Assembly (NCBI GenBank): GCA_030998225.1
Contig: JAPYXD010000695.1
Location: forward strand, 1,593,001 to 1,657,000
Source: Diplolepis rosae
Lineage: Eukaryota; Arthropoda; Insecta; Hymenoptera; Diplolepididae
Direction: 5' to 3'
Length of the DNA: 64,000 bases
Shown: positions 43,951-55,465 of the stretch, piece after piece
Layout: the number at the start of each line of letters is the position of its first letter
Position numbering within the stretch: position 1 is the stretch's first letter
The notes under the pieces: generated by a model
Told to the model about the DNA's origin: nothing
What the model saw: the letters and a program-made list of their open reading frames with translations, nothing else
Database searches by the model: none
Made by a program: the position numbers and the translations under genes

Positions 43951-44540
43951 CTATTAGGTATTTTCACTTCATTAACAGCTAACTTCACTTAATCGAATAT
44001 TGAGGGGATTGCTTTTATTAGAAATGAATGAAAAGCGATTTTATTTTCGCATTTCTACAGTAAAAAATTATTTTTTCAAACAATTTTATCATTTAAAATA
44101 TGTTCTATCGTGCGAAAAGAATTATATTAAATTTCGTTACCAAATTTGTTTCGAAAAATTCTTCTTTATTGCAAAAATTAAATATTGAGATTCCCTATAC
44201 ATTCCCAATACAAACAATTTCCTCATTGTTTGACGAAATGAAGTTAGTTCTTTATGGAAGTGAAAATGCCTAATTAGACTTCAAATAACTATAGGAATAC
44301 CTTTTCCATGTTAGAAAACTTTATATAATCACATAGTATTAAATAAATCCAGGTAAAACTATGTGATTAGAATCAAGTTTTGATGACTCCTTATAATCTT
44401 AGAATCATTTTAAATAAGTGCTGATTATTCCATTTAACTTTATACATTAGAATTGTTTCACATGGCTTAAAACAACTACAAATAATCCTACGAGACCCGA
44501 GTTACTTCAAATAACTTCAGGAGCCTACAAGATTTTGAAT
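43800..44540. repeat. degenerate CATGACTTTTAATGA-type repeats
   Basis: Words such as TTCACGTGAGTTAAAATG, TTCACATGACTTTTAATGA, AACATGACTTTTAATGAGT and TCAGATGACTCCTTAAGA recur about every 25-30 bp, and more degraded versions follow the insert (44290-44530). The style resembles the satellite at 58.8-62 kb, but the motif differs. Confidence 0.5.
43954..44273. mobile_element. 320-bp MITE with 46-bp inverted repeats
   Basis: The left end TTAGGTATTTTCACTTCATT is mirrored by the right end in inverse, TTAGGCATTTTCACTTCCAT, with AGCTAACTTCACTTAATCG and GAACTAACTTCATTTCGTC continuing the match. TA lies on the left, TT on the right. The interior is AT-rich; the 62-codon frame at 44000-44188 is not a gene. 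Confidence 0.7.
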
Positions 44541-45162
44541 AATTTTATGTTTTGATTTTTTTGACATTTTCCGAAAATGTTTTTTTTTCTTCTCTATACT
44601 TTTCTGAGTATGTGTGTAAATTTTCAGGGCAATCTGATTTTTTTCTTGGAAAAATAAATAAAATTAAAAGTCACTACGATTTACGGATAACGCGTTTTTA
44701 GCGAAAATTAGATTTTTACACAAAATAGTTTCTTTATTTATTTACTAATATTTCTGAATTATATGGAAAATTTAAATTTAAGAATTTGAAATCTTTGTGT
44801 GGAAAAAAAGACGCTTTAGACTGCGCTGGGATTCGACCCCAGGTCTTTCGATTGCCGGTCGATAAGTATATAACAGGTATCCCTATAAAGAGAAAAGAAT
44901 TATAAGGAACAAAATAAAAATAGAATCATAACAATTGGTTAAAAAACAAAAAAGTTATTCAAAGTCAAAAAATGTCAAAAAAATGCCCAAAAAACGTCAA
45001 AAAATGCCCAAAAAACTCAACATTTTTAGTTTAAAAATACATAAAAGTGATGGAATTTTTAAAAATCTTCAAAACCTTTCTAAATAAAGGTACTAAATAT
45101 AAAAAAAATTATATGGAATGTCTAAACGCAAAAAATAAAAATATTAAAGATGGTGGATCCCC
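44540..45162. repeat. second copy of the GGATCCAC TTAA MITE, expanded or degraded
   Basis: The right end ATTAAAGATGGTGGATCCCC before TTAA (45163-45166) matches the inverse of the left end at 19604. TTTTTTTGACATTTTCC near 44558 resembles the interior of that copy. The left terminus was not found. A SINE fragment is inserted at 44785-44866. Confidence 0.4.
44785..44866 (-). repeat. tRNA-derived SINE fragment
   Basis: AGAATTTGAAATCTTTGTGT and GACTGCGCTGGGATTCGACC then AGGTCTTTCGATTGCCGGTC match the inverse of the SINE 3' part. It stops in the anticodon region, so the box A half is missing. Confidence 0.75.
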
Positions 45163-45164
45163 TT

Positions 45165-46049
45165 AAAACATACAAAGTTGTGTCTCGACTTATTTGTAGT
45201 TACTTAAACCAGGGTGTCTAGTGTCCTGGAAATCCTAGAAAACCCAGAGGAATCCTTGAATTTTGCTCATGGTTATGGAATTTTTATTTCCTTAAAGAAA
45301 AAACTTGGTTCTAAAACTTGTTCTCTACTTTACCGTCATTCATTACTTAAGTGCCATCTGTGGAAGACTGACATTACTAAGGCCACAGTCCCATTTCAAG
45401 GGACTGTGCCTTGCTCTAGAGATCAATGTCCACAAAATAGTCACACTTCTCTGCCAACTATACTTTGACTTCTTGGTCAAATTATATTTATTTTTTCCAA
45501 TAATGTTCATTGTGATGATAAAAAATGGTACCTAAAGAAATTCATTTCTTTGTTCTAGAAAACATGAAAAAATTCTGGACTTTTTTTTTAAGAAACGCTA
45601 GACAAAAATTTTGTTGTTGTCCCAACAAAAAAAAGTTTGGTTCCAAATTTTATTGAAATAACCAAGATTTGGTTGATTCAATTAAATTTTTTCTCGATTT
45701 GACGAAACCGTTTAGTTAGTGAAGTAAAGTGAAATGTGCAAGACTCATTTTGGTCTCGCGAATTCGAGTGAAGTCATTTGCTGATATATTAAGCTCTTTC
45801 AAATTGTATTTGAAATGATGTTAAAATTTTCGATATCATATGAAGTATATAAATTACCTTATGGCGATGGATCAATCAGACAACGTGACTAAATTAAACA
45901 TTAATTCGTTCAAGTAAGATAACTTTTTTAATTCACAAAACATCTTTCTGAAAATTTGGGAAACAACAAAAGACAATGAAGCGCCTCTATTATCCTTTTT
46001 TTAATAGAAATTGAAAACAAAAATTGGAAGAATTATTGACCCACAGTAA
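45165..46049. other. AT-rich DNA with a degraded AACAAAA-type repeat
   Basis: 45600-45735 has ATTTTGTTGTTGTCCCAACA and CCAAGATTTGGTTGATTCAA, resembling the iterated interiors of the elements at 16896-17077 and 60894-61089 but without clear ends. The frames at 45214-45535 carry no domain. Confidence 0.4.
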
Positions 46050-46133
46050 TAAATATATGATAATTGAATCGGCATGGGGTCAGTTGCTTTTTTTCCAAAT
46101 CTTTTAGGCCGTGGAACTATAAAATTTCAAAAT

Positions 46134-46174
46134 GGCAAACGTTTCGCCCACAGATGTGGGTCCTCTTTAGTGCC
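46134..46174 (-). ncRNA. degraded hammerhead motif
   Basis: On minus: GGCA, CUAAAGA, a GC-rich helix II, GAAACGUU, UGCC. One core base differs (the G of CUGA is A), which should abolish cleavage. Helix I and helix II are intact. Confidence 0.5.
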
Positions 46175-47740
46175 AGATTTTTTGAAGAGTAAAAACATTA
46201 AGGTATCGAAACCGCCTTAGAAAAAAAACCTTAAAAATTAATCATTATGAAATTAACCTGAATTGCGTGCAATTTATAAGTTATTTGGTAACCTAAAAGT
46301 AATACTAATTTTTGTTTTTGTTTTTTTTAAATTTTTAAATTTGTTGTTTTATTACTCTAATTAAGTTAGTAAATCATGCATACAAATTTGGTAAAAAACT
46401 CATGAAAAAGTGAGGGCCTGGTGTTGGACGGCCAAAGGAGAGGTGCAGTTTTTTGCACTAAAAAATTATTCCAGATTATTTCAGATTGCGCTCGTGAGGG
46501 TGTGAGGTTATCAACCACAAACAACACATAAAAACCCAAAAACCACCAAAACACAAGAACCACAAGAAGACACGAAAAAACACAAAAAATTCAAACACAA
46601 AAGAACACACACTTACTGACAGGGGTATATTTAACACAAAGCAACGATAAAGTTAAATTATTATGATTGCTGACTTAAGACACTTAAATCACACACTAAA
46701 AATAATGAGTTTTAATCCACAAAAATTCCAAAAAAATACGAAATACCATTTTTCACTAACAGGGGTAGATTTGACACAACACAACAATTAAAATCAAGTA
46801 TTAGGATTGCTGGCCTTAGACACGTAAATCACGCATTACAGGTAACGAGTTTAAATCACAAAACTAAGTTAAAAACTTATAATTCGCAAAAGAATTATTA
46901 AATTAAATCATTAAGATAGCTGACTTTAGACACTTAAATCACGCACTAAAAATAATGAGTTTTGATCCACAAAAATTCCAGAAAAACATGAAAAAACACT
47001 TTTCACTAACAGGTGTAGATTTGACACAACACAAAGTTTTGATCACAAAATTAAGTTAAAAACCTATAATTATCCTACACACACACACACGAGAGCGTAT
47101 GTAATTGATTTTAATCGTTGTGTTGTGTCAAATCTACCCCTGTTAGTGAAAAGTGTTTTTTCGTATTTTTTTTTGAATTTTTGTGGATTAAAACTTATTA
47201 TTTTTACTGTGTGATTTAAGTATCTTAAGTCAGCAATCTTAATAATTTAACTTTATCGTTGCTTTGTGTTAAATATACCCCTGTCAGTGAATGTGTGTTC
47301 TTTTGTGTTGTTTCTGTGTTTTTTCGTGTCTCTTGTGTGTTTTCGTGTCTTCTTGTGGTTATTGTGTTTTGGTGGTTTTTGGGTTTTTATGTGTTGTTTG
47401 TGGTTGACAACCTCACACCCTCACGAGCGCAATCTGGAATAATCTGGAATAATTTTTTAGTGCGAAAAATTGCACCTCTCCTTTGGTCGTCCAACACCAG
47501 GCCCTCACTTTTTCATGAGTTTTTTACCAAATTTTTATGTATGATTTACTAACTTAATAAGGGTAATAAAACAAAAAATTAAAAAATTAAAAAAAAAAAA
47601 CAAAAAGTAGTATTAATCTTAGGTTACTAAATAACTTATAAATTGCACGCAATTCAGGTTAATTTCATAATGATTAATTTTTAAGTTTTTTTTTCTAAGG
47701 CGGTTTCGATACCTTAATGTTTTTACTCTTTAAAAAATCT

Positions 47741-47781
47741 GGCACTGAAGAGGGCTCACATCTGTGGCCGAAACGCTTGCC
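47741..47781 (+). ncRNA. degraded hammerhead motif
   Basis: GGCA, CUGAAGA, helix II closing with GGCC, then GAAACGCU, UGCC. The U paired at the base of helix III is C, so cleavage should be impaired. Mirror partner of 46134-46174. Confidence 0.5.
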
Positions 47782-47869
47782 ACTTTGAAATTTTATAGTT
47801 CCACCGCCTAAAAGGTTTGGAAAAAAAGCAACTGACCCCATGCCGATTCAATTATCATATATTTATTTT

Positions 47870-50800
47870 GTAAAATTTTGTAAAATATTTTTTAAAACTT
47901 ATCTTACATGTACTTTTAGAAGAGTTTGGTCACGTGGTCTGAGTTAGTCAATCGCCTTATGAGATTGAAATGATAAAGTAACACGAGGTCGCCACCTTCC
48001 TTAGAAAAGATCCTTGATATCTGGTTGAAAAAATTCCAATACAGTTAATTTGATCATAAAGTGGGTTGGAAAGAGATACGAAGAAAGAGAATTTATTTAA
48101 CTTGAGTTTGAAAGATTAAAGACGATTCGAGATATCAGAATGTCGCTCAAACTGTTTCCGGCTCATTCGGACCAGGACGACGACTCTCCCACGCATGATG
48201 ACGCTAAATCAGGATTCATCTCACAGTTTAATTATCCTTCTACCCTTCTCGCCACTCTTCTTCGCTCTCATCTTTTTTAGCGGCATCGAAAATGACAGAA
48301 AGTTCCCGGTCTTTGATAACGAATTATCTTTGAGAGCATGCTTCTTGGACAGGAACCGGAAATCGCTTAATGATACCGATATCTCACAAGACCTAGCTTC
48401 GTCCTCTCTTTTGCCACTCAACTCTCAAAGCAAGTTTCTTCGCAGTATTCAAAGAGATGTTTTTATTCTTTCATTCTTTTGTATCACGTTTCCTCTTATC
48501 CAAAAACAATTATGCTCTATTCTCTTCATTTCAAAGTTCAAGAGAACGAAATATGTTGAAAAAAATTCTCTAATTCCATGAGTAAATAATTAGTTAACCC
48601 TTTCACTCTCAAAGGCCACTATAATTGATTAAAATTTAAAAAGTTATATATAATATTCTATCTATTGGAATTTCAATTCGAAAATGTTCAGAATTTGTAA
48701 TTCAAAATACCGAATCCAATATGGTTTTTAGGGTTCTCTTAATTCAAATCTAATCTTAGAATTTCGATGTTTTGTAATCCTGTGTGGCGAATAAACATTT
48801 TTTAAATAACGAGATCAACGTGAAACTCATAATCAGATCACTATAATTTTTGAGTCTTTTTAATCCGAATTTGACCTTAGAATATCAGAATTTTGTAATT
48901 CAGAAAGGTCGATCCAATGTGACAAATCAATATTTTAAAAATAACCAAAAAAATATAAAACTAAATTTACTTAGGTTATTGAAATCTCACAATCTGAATT
49001 TGATTTGAGGATTTCAAAAAATCGCTTGATCAGGGTAAAATTTAATATATCAAGGTATTTTTGATTCTTTAATCCAAATCCACCTTAGAATTTTGTAATA
49101 AAAAATAATGAATACAATACGTTAGATGAAAATCTCCCAAATTATTTTAAAAGCATGAAACTATTAACTAATGATTTTGATGCTGCTCTTTTCAATTTTT
49201 AAATAAAATGTTCAAAATTCAGACCGCAGGTTCAATATATCTAAAATCAAAATGTTTAAAAAATTAAAAAATCATGTGAATTCCAGAAAACTCATTATGA
49301 ATTTCGAATGTTCTTTGAAATCCTGAGAGTTGAGGGGGTTGAAAAAATTCGAAAAAAAAGTTTGTTACTTGGACTATAGAGACTTTAAAATATCAAAAAA
49401 ATTATTTTACCGCAGCTAGATTTAATTTGCTTCCGAAAGAATAAAAAATGAATAAATGATTAGAATTGATTGCAAAAATTCAATATAATTGTTTCAAGAA
49501 ATAATGTAATGATCCAATAGAAAATGTGAAAAGATTGCAAGATCGACAAGCAATTTTATCATTTAATTTAATATGCCAATATGAGATTGAATGGACCCAA
49601 GTGACGTTAATGTAGAGATGTGTTGAAGTCAGGACGGGTTTTGAGTTTAAGTAGTATCGGTACCGGAAGAACGGAGATTCGATAACGACTGTCAGACGTG
49701 GAATCGTTCTCACGTGTCAGGACCGACGTCTCGCAAACCGCATGACACATGTGTCACGTAATCTTGCATACGCATATGTTACCGCATCAGCCCCTTTGAA
49801 TTCAGGATATACAAATGAATTAATCCTTACATTAGATATACTCAATTTAGCATGTAACTTGGTCAATTCCTTCCACAATTACGTACAACTTACAATAATA
49901 TTTCAAAAATATAAAAAATCATTATCAAATTTTTTCAATTATCCTAGTTCACTAAGAAACTTACTCCTTATAAATGTTACTTTACCAAAAAGTGCCTTTA
50001 TTTTGGTCACTTATTTTTAAAATATGTTTTGAGAAATATTGAGTTTTAGGAAAACGAATCAGACAATAATTTACTTCCTATGAAAATCCGGCAGGAAGAA
50101 ATGGGTTTTTCCGATAATGAATTTGAACTTCAGAAACGACTTTTAAAGGGATTTATTAGCATTCAGTGGTACATCAAGTGGAACAGGTTGGAATCAATTA
50201 AAACTTTTAGAATTTTATTTCTTGGAGCACATTGAATGAAATTCAAAACCCACAAAGATCGAGTGGAATTAATTTTTTTATATTTTTTAAGCGGTATTGG
50301 AAATAATTCATGTTCATGTCAGAATTACAATCAACGGAAGCGGGACTGAAAAAATCATTTTCTGGAGTTTAGAATAAGAACGAAATTTCTTTAGAATTTG
50401 AAAGAAATAAAATTCTTAATATTGACGTCCTATTTTGATTCTAGATTTGAGGTCTTGGTGAGATATTCCAGAGACAATTCTGCACAAAATGATTTGAAAT
50501 TTCAAGAGCTTGTCCCTAATGCCTTTTAGCATGTCTGATATAAATTTGGGCTAAATCAGTCAATTAGAAAAAAATATAAAATTTGGCAAACATGACTTTT
50601 TGATTGAAAAAAAGGGTAATTTTTCGGTACATATTCCTCAAAAACTGCTAAGCTTATTATATTCAAGTTTGCACACAAATTTCATGCATATATTTTTTTA
50701 AATATGGCCTGAGAGTGTTCTGAAAAAAATTTGTTCATTTTTTAATTTAAGTAAATAAAACTCAAAAAATGTTTATCAATCTGAGCATGTTTTTCATAAG

Positions 50801-51268
50801 AGAATAATGTATGTCCTAGGAAAAAAAATTATAATCAAAATTACTAGATCACATCTATGTCAACATCTTGTGAAAATTTGACTGAAATTGGTTGAGTGGT
50901 TACCGAGAAAAGTGTATCAATGTGTGTCGAAAAGTGATTTTACAAAAGTGCAGTTTTACGACGAAAGGTCCATTAGGCTCTCATGGCGAGTTCAGTTGTG
51001 AAAAAATCATAATCATTTCAAATCATTTCTAGCTATCCCATTTTAATTTGTTTTTACCAAACTGCTCGTAATTTAATGCAGAATAAATGAAAATTAAAAA
51101 CAAAAAATCAAATTCTTGATATTTTTTTCGGACTACTCCCCTCAAGGCCTTGTATATAGTTATAAAAAAAAATTACTCAAAGTTTCAACTCGATATCTCA
51201 ATTAATGTGGAATCGCGAAGGGCAAAAAAGTGTCGGTAAGGTAGGAATCGGATAAGTAAGACATGGCC
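47870..51268. other. unique DNA with a balanced island 48000-48590, then AT-rich DNA
   Basis: The island has a 128-codon plus frame (48195-48581) without recognisable domain, signal or splice support. 49640-49800 is a smaller balanced patch with a GTGACGT-type sequence and CATGACACATGTGTCACG, a strong 16-bp palindrome at 49741-49756. 51141-51268 may be a degraded GGCCATGTG-type MITE (TCAAGGCCTTGTAT to GACATGGCCTTAA). The rest is AT-rich. Confidence 0.35.
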
Positions 51269-51272
51269 TTAA

Positions 51273-51628
51273 GGGCACGTGATGCTTAGAAAATTAGCAA
51301 CTTTTATTGATTTTAGGTTTCTACATGTTTGTGTCCAAAGAACATAAAATTTTGTTTCCAAAATTTCGGAAACGTTGGAAAAGATAAAAACGAACGCGGA
51401 TAGACTACTTTCTGTTTCGAAATTGCCAAAAAGTTCGATTTTAGAAAAATATATTGGCACCTTTGTTTCATTATCAAAATCAAAAGAAGTCAATCTACGT
51501 CCGTTTTTATTTTCGCTAACATTTCTTAAATTTTGGAAAAAAATGTGATGTATTTTGGACCCAAACATGTATAAATTAAACCAAATTGTTCACACGAACT
51601 TGCTAATTTTCTCAAGTATCACATGTCC
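51273..51628. mobile_element. 356-bp TTAA MITE (GGNCATGTG family), foldback interior
   Basis: The left end GGGCACGTGATGCTTAGAAA and right end in inverse, GGACATGTGATACTTGAGAA, each lead into AATTAGCAA; TTAA lies on both sides (51269-51272, 51629-51632). The interior pairs GTGTCCAAAGAACATAAAAT with a TGTATTTTGGACCC segment. The 99-codon minus frame (51269-51568) is a translation of the hairpin. Confidence 0.85.
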
Positions 51629-51632
51629 TTAA

Positions 51633-52366
51633 GGATGTTCTAGTGGCCGCTAGAAAAATCGTATTCAGAAATAGCGTCCTTCAGAGGACAAATTAAAAAC
51701 AATTAAGAACAAAATAGTTCTTTACAACATATATAGACAATTAATGTTCTTTTATGCTAACTAATTATCACTCCAAACTTGTTGTATTCGACGAAGTGGA
51801 ACTGTATTAAGTACTTTTGCATACAGAGGATATATACTTCTTTGCATTAGAGAACTTCATTGGCTGAGGATGACAATTGACTGGGATTGAATCGACAAGT
51901 AGCGACTCAACCACCGAAGATCCGGCCTCATTCACGGTATGGCGGAATGATAGAGTGGATCTCGATCATTCCGGAAGAATGTGCCGATCTATTGTGATGT
52001 TGAGTCGCCATTCTCGTCCGCCATTTAGCGTTCCTAACCTCCCCCACATCGCGGACTCATGGTTACTTGTTTTCGCGAACATGTCTCTCCTCCTCTCTCT
52101 GAAACAAGTTCCTCTTTCTCTCTTTTGATATCCTGCACACCTCCCCTCGTTGCCACTCACCTCACGCTCCCATCCTCTGCCAATCACCAACTACCTTGAC
52201 GCCCCCTTTTATATTTTGCGTGGGTTTGTTCGATCGAACGAGAGATTAATCTACGTCGTGAGCACAGGATGTCGTCAAGGTTCTCATACAAACGTGATGT
52301 GTGCAGATAAACGTATCAAGGTGGTATTTAAAATTCCTGTTGAATAAAGATTTTTAAGAAAATTCT
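51633..52366. other. balanced unique island 51870-52350
   Basis: Contains nested inverse repeats: GCGACTCAAC (51902-51911) with GTTGAGTCGC (51999-52008), and inside them GGAATGAT (51944-51951) with ATCATTCC (51965-51972). On the minus strand a TATA-like box (52206-52213) is followed by a GTGAGT site. Short frames on both strands have no domain. Confidence 0.35.
52206..52213 (-). promoter_or_regulatory. candidate TATA box upstream of a splice donor
   Basis: Minus strand: TATAAAAG followed by GGGGCGTC. About 45 nt further on, GCGTGAG/GTGAGTGG looks like a strong 5' splice site (intron start 52160). This would be a very short first exon. No initiator consensus is evident, so this remains a guess. 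Confidence 0.22.
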
Positions 52367-52508
52367 TTTTTTATTAGCGGGTCATAAAGTGGATTTTATT
52401 GCCCCGCGCGAGGCAGAAAAATCCATTTTATGGCCCCCAGTAGAAAAAAAATTGTGTGCGACACGGAAGAAACATTTATTTTACTCGCGTGATCAAAGTT
52501 ACGGTTAC
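52367..52508 (+). repeat. CTACTAG foldback repeat, partial copy 2
   Basis: TATTAGCGGGTCATAAAGTG, TTTTATTGCCCCGCG and CAGTAGAAAAAAAATTGTGT followed by ACACGGAAGAAACATTTATT match the arms of 25006-25366 and 63280-63860. Only one arm is present. Confidence 0.7.
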
Positions 52509-52509
52509 T

Positions 52510-53440
52510 TTTTATATGATAATATTTTTGATGCATCACCTAATTTGAACAAGATATTAAATATGATTCGATTTTTATTAGCTGTAGCGATTTCAGTTAA
52601 TTTATCAACATCATTTTATTATGAAAAAATCACTATCTTTGCTAAATGAAATCCATTCTGGAAATTGAAAACATCAAATTGTTCAGCACTTTCTTGCTTA
52701 TAAAATTAGTCATTGTTTAATAAAATCGTAGTAGCGTATGGGGAGGGGGGGGCTCTCTCAGTAAATACCGTCAAGGGTCTCAAAAGCTCTTACTCCGACA
52801 CTGTAAAATTGCATCATTTTTGAAAATTTGATATAAAGCGAAGTGAACAAAAGTTTTCTGAAAAGTAAAGTCTTTGGATATACAATTTTCTCAGTTTGAA
52901 AAGTCTATTTTTCAAATGTTCTACTGAAATGGAAAATACATCGTAGTTTACTGATGCAAAAATTAACGGAAATTATGAAAAAAGTAGAAAATAAGTTACT
53001 TTTTTCAAAACTTATGGGGGACTTTAGTTTCTCTTAAATATGATCTATACAATTTTCCAAATAGTAAAAATGTTTTTAACATCTGAGAAAACTTCTAATT
53101 TTTATATCTATTTCCCTATATTAATAAACATATTTAAATGCAAAAGGAAAATCTTATGATTATATTAAATGACAAATATTGGAATAACTCTAAATTGGAA
53201 AATCGTTTCGTACTGCATGGAAAAAAAAATTGAGCGTTAGATGAATGCATTTATACAGAATCTACGCTAATTAGAGTTTAAGAGATCTTACAAAGGTCCT
53301 TTAAGGGAAAGGAGTCATCTTAGACATGTGTTACAATCTTGGAGGAATTTGAACCATTATCCATAATTGCTAATTGAAAGTTATACTTTCATAATGATAG
53401 GTATTAATTCTGTTTGACCAAGAAAACTTAAAGGTAACAT
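52510..53440. other. AT-rich DNA, nothing recognised
   Basis: A G-run (GGGGAGGGGGGGG) at 52740-52752. No other feature. Confidence 0.45.
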
Positions 53441-53960
53441 TTTATAACTCATGCAGAAATTTTGCCGTGGGCCGAACTAGGTCCATGCTTGGAATTTCTT
53501 GGCTTGAGATGAAATTCCGGGCCAAGGCTATGTTGCAAATTATTTTCTCATGAGAGGTTCTAGCATAACCCGTGCAAATATTTTGCTGTGGCCCTGGCTG
53601 GGCCCAAATAGGAAGTCCTAAATGGAGGATAAAACACACGATCGGTCCGTGTGTTTCATCACTTGTCTGGATCAAGCCTGGCAATTTCTGGACGGGACAT
53701 TTTTTTATAGAGATTCTCGTCTTTGCTCCGTCCGGGCATGAAATACCGAACCAAACTTGAGTTTAGCTGAGTTGATTGAAAATCTAAAAAATTGCGCAGA
53801 ATTTTTCTATTTTTTCTATTTTTCTATACCTATGTATAAAATTTGTCATGGCTTAGATATGGCCTGGAGATGCAAACCCTGTTTCAGCATAAAACTCTAA
53901 ATTCGATCTGCACCCGGTCCATAGGAATAATGTTTGCAAAGCTCTCTGCTGGATTTTTGT
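53441..53960. repeat. GGCC/TTCC-iterating repeat island
   Basis: AAATTTTGCCGTGGGCC (53457), AATATTTTGCTGTGGCCCTGG (53577) and AATTTGTCATGGCTTAGAT (53839) start successive variants. Between them GGAATTTCTTGGC and GAAATTCCGGGCC are inverse versions of one motif. It stands out for GC-rich words in AT-rich surroundings. The short frames on both strands are by-products. Confidence 0.5.
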
Positions 53961-54982
53961 AACTGAATTAAAACTTTTACCATTCATGGAAAATATTTAT
54001 GAATCCTTACATTAAGTAAAATATTTCTAATATCCGATACGGGTGAAAATATTTATATGAATTTTGAAAGAGAACAATGCTTCTTTTATGAGGATGTAAA
54101 AAGAAAAAAATTTTCTTTTCACAGATTGCGAATGTTCAGTTAGTTGGTACTAAATTTTCTTCGGTATATTTTTTGTAAACTTGATTTGAATTCCGGTATA
54201 TTATTCAACATTTTCAGCACAATGGATTTTTCAGTTTAAAGAGAAATTCCAGAATAATCTGTGAAAAAAGATCCCTTTCAGGACGGGAACTTTCTGTCAA
54301 GAATAAAATTTTAAAACTAGATTATTAGAGTTTTCAAGTCACTTGCATTCAAATCAGCCTAAGTTCTGGATTCGAATCTAATCTCAATATTGCAAAATTT
54401 AATATGATTATAGTGCATCAACAAATTACAAAAAGAGAACAAAAGTTGTGTAAGTAAATAACACAACATTTTTGAAACTCCATCTCATCTCGAAATTCTA
54501 CAATTTATTATTACTATGGAAATATTGGACCCGCCGTTTAGAATTTTTGGATAATATAAAATAAAACTAGTTATTTTATCATTTTTATCCGTTATTTTGG
54601 GTTTAAAACTGCAAATAAAAAAAATTTGGAAGTTTGATTGCATTTCATCGATTTTGAAAATGTTTACCAACCTTCTTTTCTTCACAGAAAAGTGTTGTCA
54701 CTTCGCTGTACGATGCAAGCGATTGAAAGAATCTCGAAATTTTCTAAGTTTTTAGATAAATAAACCTCAAAAAAGGAATTCTCTCTTTAAACGTTTTTCT
54801 TGTTTAGTGGAAATAATATCTCCAAAGGCAGAAAAAGAATGTTTCGGTCATATGTTTCAATTTCAGTTTATTCAAATAGTCAAGATGAAATAAACCGACC
54901 TTTAGGCACCTCCTTTGGGCCTTTATCAAGGTATAAAAATATTATATTCTGTAAAGATATTTAAACAATGTTATTTATTTAC
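53961..54982. other. AT-rich DNA with a TTTATCAAGG-type motif at 54890-54950
   Basis: 54893-54945 on the minus strand reads ACCTTGATAAAGGCCC, then AAAGGAGGTGCCTAAAGGTC and GGTTTAT. This resembles a mutated 3' terminal motif of Penelope-type hammerheads. Otherwise featureless. Confidence 0.35.
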
Positions 54983-55061
54983 ACTCATTCGTTCGAGAGT
55001 AATATAAATTTGTTTATCGTGTTCATGTAAACAAATTGGTATTACTCTCGAACGAATGAGT
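54983..55061. repeat. 34-bp-arm hairpin with 11-nt loop
   Basis: ACTCATTCGTTCGAGAGTAA (54983 onward) is mirrored by TTACTCTCGAACGAATGAGT (55042-55061). The arms extend to TTTGTTTA/TAAACAAA with two mismatches around an 11-nt loop (55017-55027). It lies about 80 bp from the C3 repeat. Confidence 0.8.
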
Positions 55062-55139
55062 ATAAAAAAAATCTGTCGAGATAATTTGTTGCAAATTCCA
55101 CAATGGACAATTTGAACTTTCAAAAAGCAAAATCGGTTA

Positions 55140-55465
55140 AAAAACTCAACCACAAACAACACATAAAAACCCAAAGACCACCAAAACACAAGAACCACAA
55201 GAAGACACGAAAACACACAAAAAAACACGAATAAACACAGAAAAAAACAAAAAACAGAAAAGAACACATACTCACTGACAGGGGTAGATTTGACATAAAA
55301 CTACGATAAAATTAAATTATTAGGATTGCTGACTTAAGACACTTAAATCACGCATTAAAAGTAATGAGTTTTAATCCACAAAAATTCCGAAAAAACACAA
55401 AAGAACACAAACTCACTGACAGAGTTAGATTTGATACAAAACAACGATTAAATTAAATTTATGAA
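55140..55465 (-). repeat. hammerhead-family repeat fragment C3
   Basis: CCACAAACAACACATAAAAA, then ACTGACAGGGGTAGATTTGA and GACACTTAAATCACGCATTA match the arms of 46050-47868. Two partial internal units are present. The portion with the hammerhead is absent. Confidence 0.7.

Larger units (their letters stand above)
46050..47868. mobile_element. large inverted repeat of a Penelope-like, hammerhead-bearing family
   Basis: The arms (about 46050-46860 and 47060-47868) are inverse copies over about 0.8 kb. Outer ends read GAATCGGCATGGGGTCAGTT and its inverse; then come a hammerhead-like motif, CAGGCCCTCACTTTTTCATG, a CACAAACAACACATAAAAAC stretch, and two or three copies of a unit with CTAACAGGGGTAGATTTGAC and GACACTTAAATCACGCA. 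The centre has an extra unit and a CA run (47076-47090). Inverted pairing of terminal repeats is known for Penelope-like elements, but no reverse transcriptase is present. Confidence 0.65.

Noticed and set aside
46366..47552. Conserved open frame in both arms of the inverted repeat
   Set aside because: The arms differ by mostly replacement changes in this frame, and much of it translates TGTGTTTT-type simple sequence, so no protein selection is seen.
48195..48581. 128-codon frame as a membrane or secreted protein gene
   Set aside because: The hydrophobic start is from CT-rich sequence, with no supporting splice sites, domain or codon pattern.
51269..51568. 99-codon minus frame
   Set aside because: It lies entirely inside a foldback MITE and is the translation of its hairpin.
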